A stretch of 64,000 bases of DNA from Nocardioides panacisoli (GTDB taxonomy: Bacteria; Actinomycetota; Actinomycetes; Propionibacteriales; Nocardioidaceae). The DNA is taken from assembly GCF_019448235.1 (NCBI RefSeq), contig NZ_CP080409.1, positions 1,798,001 to 1,862,000 of the forward strand, in the 5' to 3' direction. Both the position numbers and the translations under genes were made by a program. Under the pieces are notes generated by a model. That model was given only the letters and a program-made list of their open reading frames with translations, was not told the DNA's origin and searched no databases. How positions within the stretch are numbered: the stretch's first letter is position 1; each line of letters starts with the position of its first letter. Shown one piece after another: positions 1-8,556 of this stretch.

Positions 1-1578
1 GAGGTCGGCCGACCGGAGCCAGTGCAGCAGCAGCCGGGCACCGAAACCGGACGGTCCCGCGGTCCACTCGTGCCAGTCGGACTCGACGTCGCCCACCGAG
101 GCGATGTCGAGGTGTGCCCAGGGCACGTCGCCGACGAAGTGCTGCAGGAACAGCGCCGCGGTGATCGACCCCGCACTGCCCGGCGCGTTGTCCAGGTCGG
201 CGATGGAGGAGTCCAGCCGGGACCGGTAGCCGTCGTACAACGGCAGGCGCCACAGCGGCTCGCCGGCGCGGTCACCCGCGGCACGCAGGGCAGCGGCCAG
301 CGCGTCCCCGTTCGCGTAGAGGCCACCGACCTGCTGGCCCAGGGCCACCTTGACCGCCCCCGTCAGCGTGGCGACGTCGACCATCACGTCCGGCCCGAGC
401 TCGGCCACGGCGTAGGCCAGCGCGTCGGCCAGGACCAGACGGCCCTCGGCGTCGGTGTTGGTCACCTCGCTCGTCGTCCCGCCGTAGTGGCGGATGACGT
501 CACCGGGCCGCAGGGCGTCGCCGGAGACGGCGTTCTCGGCGGCAGGGACCAGTCCGGTGACCCGGACCGGGCACCCGACGGCACCCAGCGCGGCCATCGT
601 CGCGAGGACGACGCCCCCACCGGTCATGTCGCGCTTCATCGAGGCCATCGCCTGGCCGGGCTTGAGCGAGAGGCCACCGGAGTCGAAGGTGATGCCCTTG
701 CCGACGAGCACCACGTGCGGCAGCTTCCTGGCCGCCCGCGCACCGACGCCCTCGGGCGTGTAGTCGAGCCGGATCAGGCGCGGCGGCGTCGCCGAGGCCT
801 TGCCGACGGCGAGGATGCCGCCGAACCCGTCGGCGGCGAGGCGCTCCTCGTCCCACACCGTGCAGGCGAGCCCGTGCTCCGTCGCGATCTCCTCGGCCTG
901 CTCGGCGAGCCAGCCGGGGTTCTTGACGTTGCTGGGCACGGTCGCGAGCAGTCGCGAGCGCCAGCCGGCGCGGGCGATGGCCACCGCCCGGGGCAGGGTG
1001 GCGGGGTCGATCGCGCCGACCCCGGCGATCGTCACGCGACGCACCGGCTGCTCGGTGGGGCCCTCGGCGCGCCAGGCGAACCCGAAGGACCCCAGCGTCG
1101 CGCCCGCGACGAAGGCCTCGACCAGCTCCTCGACGGTGTGTGCCACGGACGGGTCGTCGGCGCTGTCGTCGGGGACGTCGGGGACGACGGCGGGGATCGA
1201 GGTGGCAACCGTCGCGCGGTCCTTGACCCGCCGCGCGAGGGCGGCACCGGCACGTCGTACGTCGATCGGGCGGGCCGCGCCCACGCCGACGAGCGCGACG
1301 GCCTGCAGGTCGGCGTTGGCCGGCGTCGGGGCGACCGGCACCAGCGCGACCTCGCCGACGGCCCCCGCCATGCGGTGGACCTCGGCGGCGTCGAGCAGGT
1401 CCACGCCGGTCGCGTCGGCGACGTCGGCGGCTCCGGGACCCAGCACGAGGCCCTGCGCGTCGGAGCCGTTGAGGACGGGGACGGCGATCACGTCGGCACC
1501 GGCGACCGCGGCCGGCCCGAGCTCACTGAGGGTGAACTCGGGCGGCGTCACCTGGTGCGGGAGGACGGCGGCAGTCAC
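1..1578 (-). CDS. pepA: Leucyl aminopeptidase (M17), 3' end cut by the window
   Basis: Cytosolic dinuclear-metal aminopeptidase that releases N-terminal residues in peptide turnover. 526 codons are visible and the frame is still open at base 1, but the sequence already ends in the usual C-terminal WTAGPSGFGARLL region, so only a few residues should be missing. The M17 signatures are clear: VGKGITFDSGGLSLKP near residue 295 (metal ligands and catalytic Lys) and NTDAEGR near residue 370 (catalytic Arg). The N-terminal 170 residues form the usual variable regulatory domain. The GTG start overlaps the TGA of the DUF3117 gene (GTGA), which implies translational coupling within the dapE-to-pepA run. 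Confidence 0.93.
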   Translation of the reverse strand, partial: MTAAVLPHQVTPPEFTLSELGPAAVAGADVIAVPVLNGSDAQGLVLGPGAADVADATGVDLLDAAEVHRMAGAVGEVALVPVAPTPANADLQAVALVGVGAARPIDVRRAGAALARRVKDRATVATSIPAVVPDVPDDSADDPSVAHTVEELVEAFVAGATLGSFGFAWRAEGPTEQPVRRVTIAGVGAIDPATLPRAVAIARAGWRSRLLATVPSNVKNPGWLAEQAEEIATEHGLACTVWDEERLAADGFGGILAVGKASATPPRLIRLDYTPEGVGARAARKLPHVVLVGKGITFDSGGLSLKPGQAMASMKRDMTGGGVVLATMAALGAVGCPVRVTGLVPAAENAVSGDALRPGDVIRHYGGTTSEVTNTDAEGRLVLADALAYAVAELGPDVMVDVATLTGAVKVALGQQVGGLYANGDALAAALRAAGDRAGEPLWRLPLYDGYRSRLDSSIADLDNAPGSAGSITAALFLQHFVGDVPWAHLDIASVGDVESDWHEWTAGPSGFGARLLLHWLRSADL

Positions 1579-1742
1579 CCGACGACGTCGTTGAGCGCTT
1601 CGCCCAGAGCGCCGGCCTCGTCGGCGTTGAGCTCGACCACGAGTCGGCCACCACCCTCGAGCGGGACCCGCATCACGATGCCCCTGCCTTCCTTGGTGAC
1701 TTCCAGCGGACCGTCGCCGGTCCGCGGCTTCATTGCCGCCAT
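1575..1742 (-). CDS. DUF3117 small conserved protein
   Basis: 55-residue protein of the actinobacterial DUF3117 family, recognised from the start MAAMKPRTGDGPLEVTKEGR and the tail VELNADEAGALGEALNDVV. The function of the family is not known; the fold is expected to be a small beta-rich domain. I chose the ATG at 1742 because an AAAGGGG ribosome site lies just upstream and family members start here; an upstream extension in frame lacks these features. A GATAAT hexamer on the minus strand (1782-1787) could be its own -10 element. Its stop overlaps the pepA start. Confidence 0.9.
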   Translation of the reverse strand: MAAMKPRTGDGPLEVTKEGRGIVMRVPLEGGGRLVVELNADEAGALGEALNDVVG

Positions 1743-1843
1743 TCGGTACCCCTTTACGTTTCCATCCCGATGGGAGACTCCATTATCGCGCATGCCCGTG
1801 ACACGTGCACCAGTGGCCGACACCACACGCACCCGCCGAGGCC

Positions 1844-2146
1844 TCAGGAGGCGCCGTCACCGGGCTCCTCCTCGCGCCCGCGCCGCTGCTCGGCGCTGTC
1901 CAACTCCGCCGCCAACCGCGCCAGGAGCGCGTCGACCTCCGACATCCGGTAGCCACGGAAGGCCAGTGAGAACCGCACGCGCCGCAGGTCCGCCCCCGCG
2001 AGGGCACGATCGCCGGGGACCAGCGCATCGGGCCGGTCGTCGTACGCCTCGGCCATGGGGGTGCCGCGCCCGGCCGCGAGCACTGCGATGACGCCCATCA
2101 CGAGCACGATGAGGACGGCGAAGACCCACATCATCACCTGGGACAC
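1844..2146 (-). CDS. Short membrane-anchored DivIVA-like protein
   Basis: 100 residues with an N-terminal membrane segment (about 5-26), then a linker and one DivIVA-type motif, RFSLAFRGYRMSEVDALLARL (the last residues of this stretch are near 83). That motif is the membrane/coiled-coil repeat found in Wag31/DivIVA-domain proteins. A role in polar growth or septum organisation is inference from the motif. The GTG start has a strong GAGGAGGC ribosome site at the right distance, and the gene begins 12 bases after the LOG gene, so it is co-transcribed. The acidic C-terminus (REEEPGDGAS) looks unstructured. Confidence 0.75.
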   Translation of the reverse strand: MSQVMMWVFAVLIVLVMGVIAVLAAGRGTPMAEAYDDRPDALVPGDRALAGADLRRVRFSLAFRGYRMSEVDALLARLAAELDSAEQRRGREEEPGDGAS

Positions 2147-2158
2147 GTGTGCCTCCTC

Positions 2159-2887
2159 TCAGCCGTGCTGGTCGCGCGCGGCGACCATGATCGAGATCGC
2201 CTCGTCGATGTCGTCGGTGAGGACCAGCCGGTCCAGGTCGGCCGCGGCGATCTTGCCGTCGGCCAGGACCGTGTCACGCAGCCAGTCCAGCAGGCCCGAC
2301 CAGTAGTCCACGCCGAGCAGCACGATCGGGAACGCGGTCACCTTCTCGGTCTGGACCAACGTCAGCGCCTCGAACATCTCGTCCAGGGTGCCCAGCCCGC
2401 CCGGCATGACGACGAAGCCCTGGCTGTACTTGACGAACATCGTCTTGCGGACGAAGAAGTAGCGGAAGTTGATGCCGACGTCGGACCAGTCGTTGAGCCC
2501 GGACTCGAAGGGCAGCTCGATGCCGAGGCCGACACTGACGCCACCGGCCTCGCTCGCGCCCCGGTTGGCCGCCTCCATCGCGCCCGGACCGCCGCCGGTG
2601 ATGACCGCGAACCCGGCGTCGACCAGCCGGCGGCCGAGCTCGACGCCCTGCGCATAGCCGGGGTGGTCCTCCCCGGTGCGGGCGGAGCCGAAGACCGCGA
2701 TCGCGGACCCGAGCTCGGCGAGCGCGCCGAAGCCCTCGACGAACTCGGCCTGGATGCGCAGCACCCGCCACGGGTCGGTGTGCACCCAGTCGCTGGGCCC
2801 TCGCGAGTCCAGCAGCCGCTGGTCGGTGGTGGAGCCGTCGACCTGGTCGCGTCGCTGGATGACCGGGCCCTTGTACTTCGCCTTCAT
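2159..2887 (-). CDS. TIGR00730/LOG-family Rossmann hydrolase
   Basis: 242-residue protein of the LOG family (cytokinin riboside 5'-monophosphate phosphoribohydrolase type). The diagnostic motif PGGLGTLDEMFE is near residue 166 and the upstream GGGPGAMEAANRGA nucleotide-binding loop is present. Family members release the base from nucleoside 5'-monophosphates; whether cytokinin-like bases, purines or other substrates are used cannot be told from sequence. The ATG at 2887 follows GGAGGGGAATG and sits one base beyond the dapE stop, so the two genes form an operon. A longer upstream extension would run through dapE and is rejected. Confidence 0.88.
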   Translation of the reverse strand: MKAKYKGPVIQRRDQVDGSTTDQRLLDSRGPSDWVHTDPWRVLRIQAEFVEGFGALAELGSAIAVFGSARTGEDHPGYAQGVELGRRLVDAGFAVITGGGPGAMEAANRGASEAGGVSVGLGIELPFESGLNDWSDVGINFRYFFVRKTMFVKYSQGFVVMPGGLGTLDEMFEALTLVQTEKVTAFPIVLLGVDYWSGLLDWLRDTVLADGKIAAADLDRLVLTDDIDEAISIMVAARDQHG

Positions 2888-2888
2888 C

Positions 2889-3959
2889 TCATTCCCCTCC
2901 AGAGGACAGCCAGGCCCGGAGCCGGGCCTCGCACTGCTCGATCTCCGCCACCGCGACGTGCTCGTCGGCCTTGTGGGCGAACAACGGGTCGCCGGGGCCG
3001 TAGTTGACCGCCGGCACGCCCAACGCGGTGAACCGTGCGACGTCGGTCCACCCGAATTTGGGGGCGACCCGGCCGCCCACGGCGGCGACGAAGTCCCGTG
3101 CCGCCGGCCGGTCCAGCCCGGGCAGCGCACCGGGGGCGGAGTCGGTGACGGTGATGTCGTGGGGCGCGAAGCGCTCGGTGACCCACGCCAGCGCCTCCTC
3201 GGCCGACCGGTCGGGTGCGTAGCGGTAGTTGACGGTCACCACGCACTCGTCGGGGACGACGTTGCCCGCCACCCCACCGGAGATGAAGACCGCGTTGAGC
3301 CCCTCGTGGTACTCCAGCCCGTCGATCACCGGGCGGCGCGGGGTGTAGTCGGTGAGCCGGGCGAGGACGTCGGACGCCCCGTGGATGGCGTTGACGCCCT
3401 TCCACGAACGCGCCGAGTGGGCCCGCTCCCCCGTCGTACGGACCTCGAAGCGCAGCGTGCCCTGGCAGCCGGCCTCGACACCGGCGTTGGACGGCTCCAT
3501 CAGCACGGCGAAGTCCGCGGCCAGCAGGTCGGGGTCGGACTCGGCGACCAGCCGGAGACCGTTGTACCTCTCCTCGATCTCCTCGGCCTCGTAGAAGACC
3601 AGCGTCAGGTCCCGCACGGGCTCGCGGACCGTCGCCGCGAGCTTGAGGATGACCGCGTCACCGCCCTTCATGTCACAGCTGCCCAGCCCGTGCAGCACCC
3701 CGTCCTCGAGGCGGCTGGGGAGGTTGCCGTTGACCGGCACGGTGTCCAGGTGCCCCGCCAGGATGACGCGCTCCGCGCGCCCCAGGTCGGTGCGCGCCAC
3801 GATCGTGTGCCCGCGGCGTACGACCTCCAGGTGCGGCAGGGCCTGCAGCGCCGCCTCGACGGCGTCGGCGATCTCGCCCTCCTCGCGGCTCACCGACTCG
3901 ATGTCGACCAGATGGCGGGTCAGGGTCACCACGTCGGTGTCGAGGTCGAGCGTCGCCAT
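2889..3959 (-). CDS. dapE: Succinyl-diaminopimelate desuccinylase
   Basis: 356-residue M20 metallopeptidase-fold enzyme. DapE hydrolyses N-succinyl-LL-2,6-diaminopimelate to LL-DAP and succinate in lysine and peptidoglycan-precursor synthesis. Metal-site motifs are visible: AGHLDTVP (His70, Asp72), GSCDMKGG (Asp96) and YEAEEIEE (Glu126/127). The pathway partners dapD (8557) and dapC (13085) lie in the same window, which supports DapE over a generic acylase. I chose the ATG at 3959; a TTG four codons upstream is possible. No clear ribosome site precedes either. Two strong inverted repeats (3996-4058) lie in the region upstream. Confidence 0.92.
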   Translation of the reverse strand: MATLDLDTDVVTLTRHLVDIESVSREEGEIADAVEAALQALPHLEVVRRGHTIVARTDLGRAERVILAGHLDTVPVNGNLPSRLEDGVLHGLGSCDMKGGDAVILKLAATVREPVRDLTLVFYEAEEIEERYNGLRLVAESDPDLLAADFAVLMEPSNAGVEAGCQGTLRFEVRTTGERAHSARSWKGVNAIHGASDVLARLTDYTPRRPVIDGLEYHEGLNAVFISGGVAGNVVPDECVVTVNYRYAPDRSAEEALAWVTERFAPHDITVTDSAPGALPGLDRPAARDFVAAVGGRVAPKFGWTDVARFTALGVPAVNYGPGDPLFAHKADEHVAVAEIEQCEARLRAWLSSGGE

Positions 3960-3995
3960 GGGAGCAGTCAATCAGGAGGGCGGTCGGGGGCGAGG

Positions 3996-4025
3996 GAGCG
4001 ATCCCCGGTCGGCCGGGGATCGCTC
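3996..4025. repeat. Perfect inverted repeat, 13-bp arms
   Basis: GAGCGATCCCCGG and its exact reverse complement are separated by TCGG. The element lies between divergent dapE and the F420 oxidoreductase gene, so it would be in the 5' region of one of them rather than at a 3' end. No T-tract follows on either strand. It may be a leader hairpin or a protein-binding palindrome. Confidence 0.75.
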
Positions 4026-4058
4026 ACCTTGTCGGGCACTGCAACGCCGGACAAGGTG
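4025..4058. repeat. Second inverted repeat next to the first
   Basis: CACCTTGTC (4025-4033) pairs with GACAAGGTG (4050-4058) around a 16-base loop. With one mismatch the stem extends by three more pairs. It shares a single base with the 3996-4025 hairpin, so the two form an adjacent pair upstream of dapE. Confidence 0.65.
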
Positions 4059-4097
4059 GGCGAAAGGAGGACATCCTCGCGCGCCGTTCCCAGAAAC

Positions 4098-4111
4098 TAG
4101 AACGTGTTCTA
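4098..4111. promoter_or_regulatory. KstR-type operator (TNNAACNNGTTNNA)
   Basis: TAGAACGTGTTCTA matches the published 14-base KstR consensus TNNAACNNGTTNNA exactly and sits in a longer palindrome, CTAGAAC-GT-GTTCTAG (4097-4112). KstR is the TetR-family repressor of steroid catabolism in mycolic-acid actinobacteria. The site overlaps the -10 hexamer of the gene starting at 4123, a typical repressor position. Confidence 0.7.
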
Positions 4112-4115
4112 GACT
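4110..4115 (+). promoter_or_regulatory. -10 element TAGACT, leaderless
   Basis: TAGACT ends seven bases before the ATG at 4123. A TTCCCA hexamer at 4087-4092 gives a 17-base spacer. The right arm of the KstR-type palindrome runs into this hexamer. Confidence 0.6.
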
Positions 4116-4122
4116 GCTGTCC

Positions 4123-4968
4123 ATGCGCAACGGCATCGTCCTGTTCACCTCCGACCGCGGCATCACGCCGGCTGAGCTCGCCCGGGCCGCCGAGGAGCGG
4201 GGCTTCGACACGCTCTACGTCCCCGAGCACACCCACATCCCGGTACGCCGCGACGCGGCACACCCGACCGGCGGTGAGGACCTGCCCGACGACCGCTACC
4301 TGCGCACGCTCGATCCCTGGGTCTCCCTCGCGACCGCCGCGGCCGTCACCGAGCGCATCGGCCTCTCGACCGCCGTCGCGCTGCCGGTGGAGTCGGACCC
4401 GATCACCCTCGCCAAGCAGATCGCGACCCTGGACCACCTCTCCGGAGGGCGCGTGTCGATCGGCGCCGGCTTCGGCTGGAACACCGACGAGCTCGCCGAC
4501 CACCACGTCCCGGCCGCCAAGCGGCGCACGGTCCTCAAGGAGTACCTCGAGGCCATGCGCGCGCTGTGGACCGAGGAGGAGGCGGCGTACGACGGTGAGT
4601 ACGTCTCCTTCGGCCCCTCCTGGGCCTACCCCAAGCCGCCGCAGGGCCGGATCCCCGTCGTCATCGGCGCCGGCGGCGGCCCGAAGACGATGAAGTGGAT
4701 CGCCGCCCACGCCGAGGGCTGGATGACCACCCCGATCGAGACCGACATCGCCGACAAGGCCGCCCTGCTGCGCAAGGAATGGGCCGCGGCCGGCCGCGAC
4801 GGCGACCCCGACATCCGCGTCCTGGTCGCCAGGAAGCCCACCGAGGACGACTTCGCCGACTGGGGTGCCGCCGGCGCCACCGAACTCATCTGGGGCGTTC
4901 CCGACGCCGACCCCGAGGTCGTCCACGGCTACCTGGACAAGCTCGCGGGCCGACTCGGGATCGGCTGA
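4123..4968 (+). CDS. LLM-class F420-dependent oxidoreductase (TIGR03619-like)
   Basis: 281-residue TIM-barrel oxidoreductase of the luciferase-like monooxygenase superfamily, expected to use coenzyme F420. Supporting motifs are the N-terminal strand with AEERGFDTLYVPEHTHIP, DPITLAKQIATLDHLSGGR near residue 95, and the GAGFGWNTDE loop that follows. The substrate is not evident. The upstream KstR-type operator suggests steroid or sterol-side-chain metabolism; F420 enzymes have been reported in the mycobacterial KstR regulon. The ATG at 4123 lies seven bases from a -10 hexamer, so the mRNA is probably leaderless. The gene is convergent with ileS. Confidence 0.88.
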   Translation: MRNGIVLFTSDRGITPAELARAAEERGFDTLYVPEHTHIPVRRDAAHPTGGEDLPDDRYLRTLDPWVSLATAAAVTERIGLSTAVALPVESDPITLAKQIATLDHLSGGRVSIGAGFGWNTDELADHHVPAAKRRTVLKEYLEAMRALWTEEEAAYDGEYVSFGPSWAYPKPPQGRIPVVIGAGGGPKTMKWIAAHAEGWMTTPIETDIADKAALLRKEWAAAGRDGDPDIRVLVARKPTEDDFADWGAAGATELIWGVPDADPEVVHGYLDKLAGRLGIG

Positions 4969-4978
4969 ACCGGGAGTC

Positions 4979-7900
4979 TCAGGCCCGGCGCACCTCCACG
5001 GTCGCCTCCTCGCCCTCGCCCACGACCACCGTCGTGCCCGCCCCCGGCTCGCCGACGTCGTACGCCGTCGCGAGGGTCTCGCCGGTCACGAGCGCCTCGT
5101 GCGTCCGGGCGGCGGCCTGCACCGCGTCGGTGCCGCCGATGCGGAGCGCGATGCGGTCCGAGACGTCCAGGCCGGCGTCCCGCCGGGCCTGCTGGATCGC
5201 CCGCACCAGGTCGCGGGCGAGCCCCTCGGCGGCCAGTTCGGGCGTGACGGTGGTGTCGAGCACGACGAAGCCGCCACTGAGCATGCCGACCGACGTGCCG
5301 TCGTCGGCGGCGCCGGCGACGGTCTCGAGGGTGTACTCACCCTCCTCGAGCGCGATGCCGCCGGAGGTGACGACACCGTCGGGCGCGACCGACCAGTCGC
5401 CGGTCTTGGAGCCCTTGATCGCGTGCTGCACGTCCTTGCCGAGCCGCGGTCCGGCGGCACGGGCGTTGACCGTGAGCCGCTCCTCCACGCCGTAGGAGGC
5501 GGCCTCCTCGGCGTCCGCGGCCAGCAGGCGCACCTGCTTGACGTTGGTCTCGTCGGCGACGATGCCCTCGAACCCGGCGATGTCGGGACCGACGACGGTC
5601 AGCGTCGCCAGCGGGAGCCGGTTGCGCAGCGACCCGGCCTTGCGCAGGGCCGAGGTGGCCGAGCAGACCTCGCGGACCTGGTCCATCGCCGCGACCAGGG
5701 CGCGGTTGTCGGCACTGTCGGCTGCCAGGTCGTCCACGTCGGGCCAGTCGGCCAGGTGCACCGAGCGGCCGCCGGTGAGGCCGCGCCAGATCTCCTCGCT
5801 GGTGAGCGGCAGCAGCGGCGCGGTGACGCGGGTGACGACCTCGAGCACGGTGTGGAGCGTGTCCATCGCCTCCGGCGTGCCCTCCCAGAAACGGTCACGC
5901 GAGCGCCGGATGTACCAGTTGGTGAGCACGTCGATGAACCCGCGCGTGGTCTCGCAGGCGTCGGCGATCGCGTAGGCGTCGAGCTGCTCGGTCATGGCGG
6001 CGACGTACTGCCGGGTCTTGGCCAGCAGGTAGCGGTCGAGCCGGTCGGTGGACGCGGTGGACCACTGCGCCTCGTGGCCGCTGGCGTTGGCGTAGAGCGC
6101 GAAGAAGTACCAGCTGTTCCACAGCGGGATCATCACCTGCCGCACGGCGTCGCGGATGCCCTGCTCGGTGACCACCAGGTTGCCGCCGCGCACGATCGGC
6201 GAGGCCATCAGGAACCACCGCATCGCGTCGGCGCCGTCGCGGTCGAAGACCTCGGAGACGTCGGGGTAGTTGCGCAGCGACTTCGACATCTTGTTGCCGT
6301 CGGACCCCAGCACGATGCCGTGGCTGATCACCGAGGAGAAGGCGGGCTTCTCGAACAACCCGGCCGCGAGGATGTGCAGGGTGTAGAACCAGCCGCGCGT
6401 CTGGCCGATGTACTCGACGATGAAGTCGGCCGGGAAGTTCTGCTCGAACCAGTCGGCGTTCTCGAACGGCACGTGGTTCTGGGCGAAGCTCATCGAGCCC
6501 GAGTCGAACCACACGTCGAGCACGTCGGGCACGCGCCGCATCGTCGACTGCCCCGTCGGGTCGTCGGGGTTGGGCCGCGTCAGGTCGTCCACGAACGGCC
6601 GGTGCAGGTCCGGCTCGCCCTCGGAGTTGCGGGGCAGTCGCCCGAAGTCGGCCTCGAGCTCGGCGAAGGAGCCGTAGACGTCCAGACGGGGGTACGCCGG
6701 GTCGTCGCTCTTCCAGACCGGCACCGGGGAGCCCCAGAACCGGTTGCGGGTGATGGACCAGTCGCGCGCGTTCTCCAGCCAGCGGCCGAACTGGCCGTCC
6801 TTGACGTGGTCGGGCACCCAGGTGATCTGCTGGTTGAGCTCGAGCATCCGCTCCTTGATGGCGGTCACCTCGACGAACCACGACGAGACGCCCTTGTAGA
6901 TCAGCGGCTCACGGCAGCGCCAGCAGTGCGGGTAGGCGTGCTCGTAGGTCTCACGGCGCAGCAGCACCGTGCCGGGGGTGACGCTCCCGGTCCCGGTGGT
7001 CTCGGCACGCTCGCTGGCGCTCGCGGCCCGACCGGCGAGGGCGGTGGCGTCCTTGAGGTGGTCGATGATGTGGGGGTTGGCGTCGAAGACCAGCATCCCG
7101 GCGTACTCGTCGACGGGCGCGGTGAAGCGGCCGTCCTTGCCGACCGGCATGACGGCCTCGATGCCCTCGCGGTCGGTGACGACCTTGTCGTCCTCACCGA
7201 AGGCGCCGGCGGTGTGGACCAGCCCGGAGCCGTCGGTGGTGGTGACGAACTCGGCCGGGACCAGCCGGAAGGCGTTCTCGTGACCGAGGTAGTAGGAGAA
7301 CGGCGGGGTGTAGTGGCGCCCGACGACCTCGCTGCCCCTGACCCGGGCCACGACCTGGTGGTGGACCGACTCCGCGTCCTCGTCGACGAGCTCCTTGGCG
7401 TAGGCGTCGAGCCGCTCGGCCGCCAGCAGGTAGCGCTCCTCGGTGCCGGAGAAGGAGGAGGACACCACGACGTAGTCGATGTCCTCGCCGACCATCACGG
7501 CGAGGTTGGAGGGCAGCGTCCACGGGGTCGTCGTCCAGACCAGGGCGAGCGCACCGTCCAGCGGGTCGCCGGCGCCGGTGTCCTCCAGGCGGCACCCCAC
7601 GGTGACCGAGGGGTCCTGCCGTGACTTGTAGACGTCCTCGTCCATGCGCAGCTCGTGGTTGGACAGCGGCGTCTCGTCGTTCCAGCAGTAGGGCAGGACG
7701 CGGAAGCCCTCGTAGACCAGTCCCTTGTCGTGGAGCGTCCGGAACGCCCAGATGACGCTCTCCATGTAGTCGGGGTTGAGCGTCTTGTAGTCGTTGTCGA
7801 AGTCCACCCAGCGGGCCTGGCGGGTGACGTAGGCACGCCACTCGTCGGCGTAGGTCATCACCGACATCCGGCAGGCGTCGTTGAACGTCTCGATGCCCAT

Positions 7901-8278
7901 CTCGTGGATCTCGTCGGTGGTCTTGATGCCCTTGATGCGCATCGCCTCGAGTTCGGCCGGCAGGCCGTGGGTGTCCCACCCGAAGCGTCGCTCGACCCGC
8001 TTGCCGCGCATCGTCTGGTAGCGCGGGACGATGTCCTTGATGTAGCCGGTCAGCAGGTGCCCGTAGTGCGGCAGGCCGTTGGCGAAGGGCGGTCCGTCGT
8101 AGAAGACGAACTCGTTCTCACCGTTCTCGCCGGCGTCACGCTGGTCGACGCTGGCCTGGAAGGTCTGGTCGGCGTCCCAGTAGGCGAGGACGCGCTCCTC
8201 GATCGCGGGGAAGGTCGGGCTCGCCGGGACGCCCCGGTCGGGGTCGGTGCTGACCTTGGGGTAGACGGAGTCAGACAT
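4979..8278 (-). CDS. ileS: Isoleucyl-tRNA synthetase
   Basis: 1099-residue class I aminoacyl-tRNA synthetase that charges tRNA-Ile. The HIGH motif is HYGH at residues 71-74 within [20 protein letters not shown], and KMSKS is intact in [13 protein letters not shown] near residue 662. Between them lies the CP1 editing region with the expected [15 protein letters not shown] segment (here [12 protein letters not shown]). The length and the HYGH form suggest the long type found in many actinobacteria rather than the E. coli type. An ATG start follows an AGGAGC ribosome site inside a T-box leader, so expression should respond to uncharged tRNA-Ile. Confidence 0.97.
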   Translation of the reverse strand: MSDSVYPKVSTDPDRGVPASPTFPAIEERVLAYWDADQTFQASVDQRDAGENGENEFVFYDGPPFANGLPHYGHLLTGYIKDIVPRYQTMRGKRVERRFGWDTHGLPAELEAMRIKGIKTTDEIHEMGIETFNDACRMSVMTYADEWRAYVTRQARWVDFDNDYKTLNPDYMESVIWAFRTLHDKGLVYEGFRVLPYCWNDETPLSNHELRMDEDVYKSRQDPSVTVGCRLEDTGAGDPLDGALALVWTTTPWTLPSNLAVMVGEDIDYVVVSSSFSGTEERYLLAAERLDAYAKELVDEDAESVHHQVVARVRGSEVVGRHYTPPFSYYLGHENAFRLVPAEFVTTTDGSGLVHTAGAFGEDDKVVTDREGIEAVMPVGKDGRFTAPVDEYAGMLVFDANPHIIDHLKDATALAGRAASASERAETTGTGSVTPGTVLLRRETYEHAYPHCWRCREPLIYKGVSSWFVEVTAIKERMLELNQQITWVPDHVKDGQFGRWLENARDWSITRNRFWGSPVPVWKSDDPAYPRLDVYGSFAELEADFGRLPRNSEGEPDLHRPFVDDLTRPNPDDPTGQSTMRRVPDVLDVWFDSGSMSFAQNHVPFENADWFEQNFPADFIVEYIGQTRGWFYTLHILAAGLFEKPAFSSVISHGIVLGSDGNKMSKSLRNYPDVSEVFDRDGADAMRWFLMASPIVRGGNLVVTEQGIRDAVRQVMIPLWNSWYFFALYANASGHEAQWSTASTDRLDRYLLAKTRQYVAAMTEQLDAYAIADACETTRGFIDVLTNWYIRRSRDRFWEGTPEAMDTLHTVLEVVTRVTAPLLPLTSEEIWRGLTGGRSVHLADWPDVDDLAADSADNRALVAAMDQVREVCSATSALRKAGSLRNRLPLATLTVVGPDIAGFEGIVADETNVKQVRLLAADAEEAASYGVEERLTVNARAAGPRLGKDVQHAIKGSKTGDWSVAPDGVVTSGGIALEEGEYTLETVAGAADDGTSVGMLSGGFVVLDTTVTPELAAEGLARDLVRAIQQARRDAGLDVSDRIALRIGGTDAVQAAARTHEALVTGETLATAYDVGEPGAGTTVVVGEGEEATVEVRRA

Positions 8279-8483
8279 CGGGGCGGGCGCTCCTGCGTTC
8301 GTCGGTGGTCGGTCGCCGAGGACGACGTGAGCCGCGGTACCACCTCGATTGCCCCGCAGGGGCCACTCGTTGACGGCTGTGACGGGCCACCCGCCGGGTT
8401 CTACTGGGCGCCGTTCCCGACCACGGTCGGTGACGGCGCCGTTCTTCCCGGAGCTCGCCGCTGATGACGGCTCGAACGCCTGT
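8279..8483 (-). promoter_or_regulatory. ileS T-box riboswitch with ultrashort stem I
   Basis: The conserved T-box AGGTGGTACCGCGG is at 8332-8345 (minus strand). About 115 bases upstream, the short hairpin GCCG-TCATCAG-CGGC (8457-8471) carries an ATC (Ile) triplet in its terminal loop (8463-8465). This fits the ultrashort stem I described for actinobacterial ileS leaders, where the codon sits in the terminal loop. The leader ends at the ileS ribosome site AGGAGC (8289-8294), consistent with control of translation rather than termination. A -10 hexamer at 8490-8495 would start the RNA near 8483. Confidence 0.88.
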
Positions 8484-8489
8484 GCCAGC

Positions 8490-8495
8490 AGGATA
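8490..8495 (-). promoter_or_regulatory. -10 element TATCCT for the ileS leader
   Basis: TATCCT on the minus strand lies about 20 bases upstream of the T-box specifier hairpin. A TTGGCG hexamer at 8515-8520 gives a long 19-base spacer. The position predicts a leader of about 205 bases. Confidence 0.5.
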
Positions 8496-8542
8496 CGGCG
8501 CCTGCGTGACGGTCCGCCAATCGGTTCCGGCGTGCTGCCGCC

Positions 8543-8548
8543 TACACT
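8543..8548 (+). promoter_or_regulatory. -10 element TACACT upstream of dapD
   Basis: TACACT ends eight bases before the GTG at 8557, so the dapD mRNA is probably leaderless. No ribosome site precedes the GTG. Confidence 0.55.
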
Positions 8549-8556
8549 CGCTGGGC

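Noticed and set aside
22..2091. Long plus-strand open frame of 689 codons
   Set aside because: It runs antisense through pepA and DUF3117, is Arg/Gly-rich without any domain, and arises from the GC-rich third positions of the real minus-strand genes.
4097..4112. LexA/SOS box at the CTAGAACGTGTTCTAG palindrome
   Set aside because: The actinobacterial LexA box needs four bases between GAAC and GTTC; here there are two, which fits KstR instead.
4865..7624. 919-codon plus-strand open frame
   Set aside because: Antisense to ileS, low-complexity Val/Gly/Asp/Arg composition and no motif; the ileS frame has all synthetase motifs.
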